64,000 nt of DNA from contig UQTU01000005.1 of assembly GCA_900544135.1 (NCBI GenBank), positions 48,739-112,738 of the forward strand. Direction: 5' to 3'. The notes below the pieces were generated by a model. The model made no database searches. It had not been told where the DNA came from and saw only the letters and a list, made by a program, of their open reading frames with translations. The translations under genes were made by a program, and so were the position numbers. Of this stretch, positions 61,343-64,000 are shown piece after piece (position 1 is the first letter of the stretch; each line of letters starts with the position of its first letter). This DNA comes from an uncultured Collinsella sp. (GTDB lineage Bacteria > Actinomycetota > Coriobacteriia > Coriobacteriales > Coriobacteriaceae).

Positions 61343-62560
61343 ATGAATGATTCCGAGAAATCCCCGAGGGTCGTCTCGCTTGGCGACCGTTGCTGCGGCT
61401 GCGGCGCGTGCGCTGCCCGCTGCCCCAAGTCATGCATCTCCATGGAACCCGATGATTGTGGCTTCCTACACCCCACCGTCGACGCCTCCGGGTGCGTAGG
61501 CTGCGGGGCGTGCGACGCCGTATGCCCGGCGCTCAACGCCCCTGGGGAGGACGGGTGCGAGTTCGCCCTCTGGGCGAAGGCTCATGACGTCGGCTTGCTC
61601 GATAGATCGTCGTCGGGCGGCGTGTTCGGTCTACTCGCCGGTGACGCTCTCTCGCGCGGCGGTGTTGTGGCGGGCGCCGCGTGGACGGACGGTTGCCGCG
61701 AGCTTCGTCACGTGCTCGTGGAGGACAGGCCGGCGCTCGGCGCCGTTATGCGCTCGAAATACGTTCAGAGCGCGGTTGGCCGCGGCGTCTTCGAGGGCGT
61801 CCGCGCTGCCCTGCGTGAAGGCAGGCCGGCGCTCTTTGCCGGTACTGCATGCCAGGTGGCTGGCATGCGCTCATACCTGGGGAAACTCGCCGACTCTGAC
61901 CTCTTCCTCGGCGTCGACGTCATCTGCCACGGTGTTCCGTCTCCAGAGCTCTGGTCGCGCTGGGTCGACTACCGTGGTGAGGCCTTCGGGTCGGACGTCT
62001 GCGACGTCAATATGCGGAGTAAGACAACCGGATGGTTGTCTTACTCCGCTATGTACAAGCACATAGCGGAGAAAGACAACACCGGGGACACCGAGTCCCA
62101 GATATTCGGCAAAGACTGGTACATGAAAGCGTTTCTGGCCAATGCGAGCCTTCGTTCGTCCTGTCTGGCATGTCCAGCAAAGCGCTCCAGCGGCGCCGAT
62201 ATCACGCTTGGTGATTTCTGGGGGTTCCAGAATACCCATCCCGAGGTCGACAACTCCAAGGGCGTATCTGCCGTCCTATGCAATACCGAGAAGGGCGTGC
62301 GGGCATTCGAGGCTATTTCTGGGCTTACTGCAAACGGTCCGGCGACGCTTGATGGGGTAATCGCGGGCAACCCTAGCCTCGTCCATTCTGTCACGCCTTA
62401 TCCAAAGCGCGACGAGTTCTTGAACGACGTGTCTGCCGGGCTTTCCATCCCAGATCTCATGGACAAGTGGGATTTCCGTCCCACTCTCTGGCAGCGTGTC
62501 CGCGGCAAGCTTGGTGGTATTAAACGACGACTAAAGAGACTCGTTGGAAGGAGAGCCTAG
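61343..62560 (+). CDS. Ferredoxin-domain / coenzyme F420 hydrogenase beta-subunit family protein (second)
   Basis: A 405-residue paralogue of the protein at 54000. Two [4Fe-4S] motifs (CCGCGACAARCP, CVGCGACDAVCP) lead the FrhB-type domains: LFAGTACQVAGMRSYL, VICHGVPSPELWSRW, MRSKTTGWLSYS, then SCLACPAKRSSGADITLGDFWG. Unlike the first copy it keeps the GWxxYS-type segment. The codons of that segment (AGT, AAG, ACA, TTG) are unlike the C-ending codons around it and form a long hairpin (62014-62071). The next gene begins right after the stop. Confidence 0.87.
   Translation: MNDSEKSPRVVSLGDRCCGCGACAARCPKSCISMEPDDCGFLHPTVDASGCVGCGACDAVCPALNAPGEDGCEFALWAKAHDVGLLDRSSSGGVFGLLAGDALSRGGVVAGAAWTDGCRELRHVLVEDRPALGAVMRSKYVQSAVGRGVFEGVRAALREGRPALFAGTACQVAGMRSYLGKLADSDLFLGVDVICHGVPSPELWSRWVDYRGEAFGSDVCDVNMRSKTTGWLSYSAMYKHIAEKDNTGDTESQIFGKDWYMKAFLANASLRSSCLACPAKRSSGADITLGDFWGFQNTHPEVDNSKGVSAVLCNTEKGVRAFEAISGLTANGPATLDGVIAGNPSLVHSVTPYPKRDEFLNDVSAGLSIPDLMDKWDFRPTLWQRVRGKLGGIKRRLKRLVGRRA
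61847..61868. repeat. Perfect hairpin in the second F420-hydrogenase-beta-like gene
   Basis: GCATGCCAG / CTGGCATGC, 9-base arms, GTGG loop, over the codons for the conserved CQVAGMR motif. The first paralogue has no hairpin here. Confidence 0.6.
62014..62071. repeat. Double (A, A', A) hairpin inside the second F420-hydrogenase-beta-like gene
   Basis: Perfect 16-base arms GCGGAGTAAGACAACC (62014-62029) and complement (62034-62049) with a GGAT loop. The second arm pairs again downstream: CTCCGCTATGT (62044-62054) with ACATAGCGGAG (62061-62071). CTCCGCTAT and the answering GCGGAG are shared with the element at 54630-54693, at the matching place in the paralogue. Confidence 0.9.
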
Positions 62561-63516
62561 ATGGCCAAGGATCGCTACCTTCAAGCTCTTCGTGGGCTTG
62601 CGATTTCCGCAGTGGTGCTTATCCACTGTCTTCCTCAATGTGCCGCGTCGGTCGCCATTCGCCCATTCCTCAACTTTTCTGTTGCGTTGTTCTTGTTTTT
62701 ATCCGGTGTTCTTACCGACGAGCGCAATTTTAATGCGGGGGGGGGTCTTCGACGCCGCATTAGCAAGGTTGCCGGACCTTATGCGTTCTGGAGCGTTATC
62801 TATCTTGCGGCGTTTCCCGCCCTTCATGGGCGTCTGGGTTTCTGGCGTTCGCCGTGGGCTCCATATCGGCTCAGATGTACTATCTATTGGTCCATTCACA
62901 GCTTGTGCTGCTTACTCCGGTACTGTTCAGGCTCCTTTCACGGTATAGGTTCTTTGTCTATTGTGTGACACCGGCTTGCTTGCTTCTAAGGGAGCTCGCT
63001 GCCGTTGCCGGTATCGCATTGCCTCTAATACAGGTTTTCTGCCCCATGTGGCTCATCTTTTATGTTTTCGGTCTCGACTGGAGGCGTTGGGCTGCGCTCA
63101 TTGAAGGACGAACCACTCAGCTTGTTGCAGTGCTCTTTATATTTTTAATAATTCAGGAGGTCGCAGGCTTCTGGTGGTATTTGACTGGCGATTTCAATAT
63201 GGCCACAACTCAGCTTAAGCTCGGTTCTGCCGCGACCTCTTTAGCTGTGATCGCGCTTCTTATGGCGGTTCCGGGATCATTCAAGTCGCGATTATCTTCT
63301 ACTTTGCTTGTTGACCTTGGGAACGCCTCTTTTGGAATCTACCTCTGCCATATACTTGTTCTCAAGGCCGTTTGGAAACTGCTTGGATTATTCGTCATTC
63401 CACTTGGTGTTTCGACATTTGCTGTTTGGGCGCTAACTCTTGCCGGATCTTATTCGCTTGTATCACTTTGCGGTCGTTATTTGCCCGAACGAATTCACAT
63501 CATTGTGGGATTATAA
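62561..63516 (+). pseudogene. Acyltransferase family 3 (O-acetyltransferase type), interrupted by a frameshift
   Basis: Frame 62561 reads a normal acyltransferase-3 start, RYLQALRGLAISAVVLIHC, then FLFLSGVLTDERNF and KVAGPYAFWSVIYLA, but drifts into nonsense and stops at 62968. Another frame continues the family from about 62836 (GFLAFAVGSISAQMYYLL) through several membrane helices to 63516. One missing base, most simply an extra T needed in GGGTTTCTGG near 62837-62842, would join them into a ~319-residue protein. It is either a real inactivation or a base-calling error. It would O-acylate the polysaccharide. A G9 tract lies upstream in the same frame. Confidence 0.8.
62737..62745 (+). repeat. 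G9 homopolymer inside the acyltransferase gene
   Basis: Nine consecutive G residues read in the correct frame before LRRRISK. A G10 tract would stop translation at 62761; G8 would move into a frame ending at 62948. Such tracts are typical slippage sites. Confidence 0.8.
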
Positions 63517-63857
63517 ATTGATTTTCGATACTGGCGCTTTTCATAGCGTTGAAGCAAAGTGAGTCCATTACCAACATTTGGCACGCGATCATCGGTGAAG
63601 ATACCGGACTTCCTGTTTTCGAACGAGAAGATGACTTTTTACTCAAAATGGCTGATTGGATTAACCAACCTGAAATAACCGGAATCAATCTCCCTTGGTC
63701 GAGCATTGAAAAATGGAAGGGGCAATTCAGGTAGCCATATTCCGCAGTCATTACCTTGCCTATTTCGTTAAGAATGAGGGGGTTTAGCAAAATAGGATAC
63801 CCAAGTCTTATTTATCACTCGATCTAAAGCGCATTTCGATTGTAGAGGACAGATTAA
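63517..63857. other. A/T-rich gap with an unrecognised short open frame
   Basis: 341 bases between the acyltransferase remnant and rfbA. A 61-codon + strand frame (63549-63734) encodes FEREDDFLLKMADWINQPEI, which looks protein-like but matches no family I know and lacks a clear SD. It may be the end of a deleted gene. An A/T-rich stretch before rfbA (63786-63857) could hold its promoter, but I see no good consensus. Confidence 0.35.
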
Positions 63858-64000
63858 ATGAAAGGCATCATCCTCGCGGGAGGGTCCGGCACGCGACTGT
63901 ACCCGCTCACGCTCGTGACCTCCAAGCAGCTGCTGCCGGTCTACGACAAGCCCATGATCTACTACCCGCTGTCCACCCTCATGCTGGCGGGCATCCGGGA
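63858..64000 (+). CDS. rfbA: Glucose-1-phosphate thymidylyltransferase, 5' end only
   Basis: The first 47 codons of RmlA, which makes dTDP-glucose for dTDP-L-rhamnose. ATG 63858 begins MKGIILAGGSGTRLYPLT; the nucleotide-binding loop GGSGTRL, the SKQLLPVYDKPMIYYPLS segment and TLMLAGIR are all present. The gene runs off the end of the window. It implies that the polysaccharide contains rhamnose or another dTDP-sugar, consistent with the rhamnosyltransferase-like GT2 at 55174. Confidence 0.93.
   Translation, partial: MKGIILAGGSGTRLYPLTLVTSKQLLPVYDKPMIYYPLSTLMLAGIR

Noticed and set aside
54000..62560. F420-dependent hydrogenase or methanogen-type metabolism
   Set aside because: Only the FrhB-like fold is shared. 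No FrhA/FrhG or F420 biosynthesis genes are present and the context is a capsule operon.
62737..62745. G9 length as the direct cause of the broken acyltransferase
   Set aside because: A G10 tract meets a stop at 62761 and a G8 tract enters a frame ending at 62948, while G9 reads the correct KVAGPYAFW region. The break must lie further on, near 62837-62842.

Overview
The window is a chromosomal segment of a high-GC bacterium, most likely a Collinsella-like member of the Coriobacteriia. That is an inference from the gene content (a full glgB/glgP/glgC/glgD/glgA glycogen set with a separate GlgD subunit, anaerobic-type cobalamin genes, gut-type capsule genes), the base composition and the Shine-Dalgarno style; no database was searched. 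Region 1 (1-15341, + strand) is one tightly overlapping cobalamin operon of the anaerobic (cbi) type. It runs from the 3' end of cbiF through cbiD, a collapsed cbiL remnant, cbiG, cbiH, cbiE-cbiT fusion, cbiA, cobT, cobU, cobS, a CobU-like/CobC fusion, cbiB, cobD, cobQ, cobO, cbiC and cbiJ. It is visibly more GC-rich than what follows and ends at a short IstA-like transposase scrap and an intergenic hairpin repeat. Region 2 (15.5-32 kb) is core chromosome: a MacA/MacB-type export system, an L,D-transpeptidase, sdaA and metK on the - strand, then gltX, priA, def, fmt and rsmB on the + strand, then a FmdB-type zinc ribbon on the - strand. Its intergenic spaces hold several very long inverted repeats, at least two pairs of which look like families. 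Region 3 (32.1-45.4 kb, - strand) is a glycogen cluster read in the order glgB, glgP, glgC, glgD, glgA, then a GH13-GH77 fusion. GlgA and GlgB carry lysine/alanine-rich histone-H1-like tails. A shared LacI-like operator sequence (GGTAAAACGYTTTT) occurs near both ends of this cluster. A HAD phosphatase, thiamine pyrophosphokinase and tRNA-Ala(GGC) follow on the + strand. Region 4 (47.3-64 kb, + strand) is an extracellular polysaccharide locus. A long structured leader precedes a NusG-like antiterminator, then a priming sugar transferase, four glycosyltransferases, a radical SAM/SPASM enzyme, two pyruvyl-transferase-family proteins, two ferredoxin/F420-hydrogenase-beta-type proteins, a Wzy polymerase, a Wzx flippase, a frameshifted acyltransferase and the start of rfbA (rmlA). 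Composition changes from gene to gene, as expected for a horizontally assembled locus. The most unusual signal here is at the DNA level: long perfect hairpins are embedded inside coding sequence. Both F420-hydrogenase-beta-type paralogues carry a double (A, A', A) hairpin at the same place in the gene, sharing the 9-mer CTCCGCTAT in different reading frames, so the conservation is of DNA rather than of protein.
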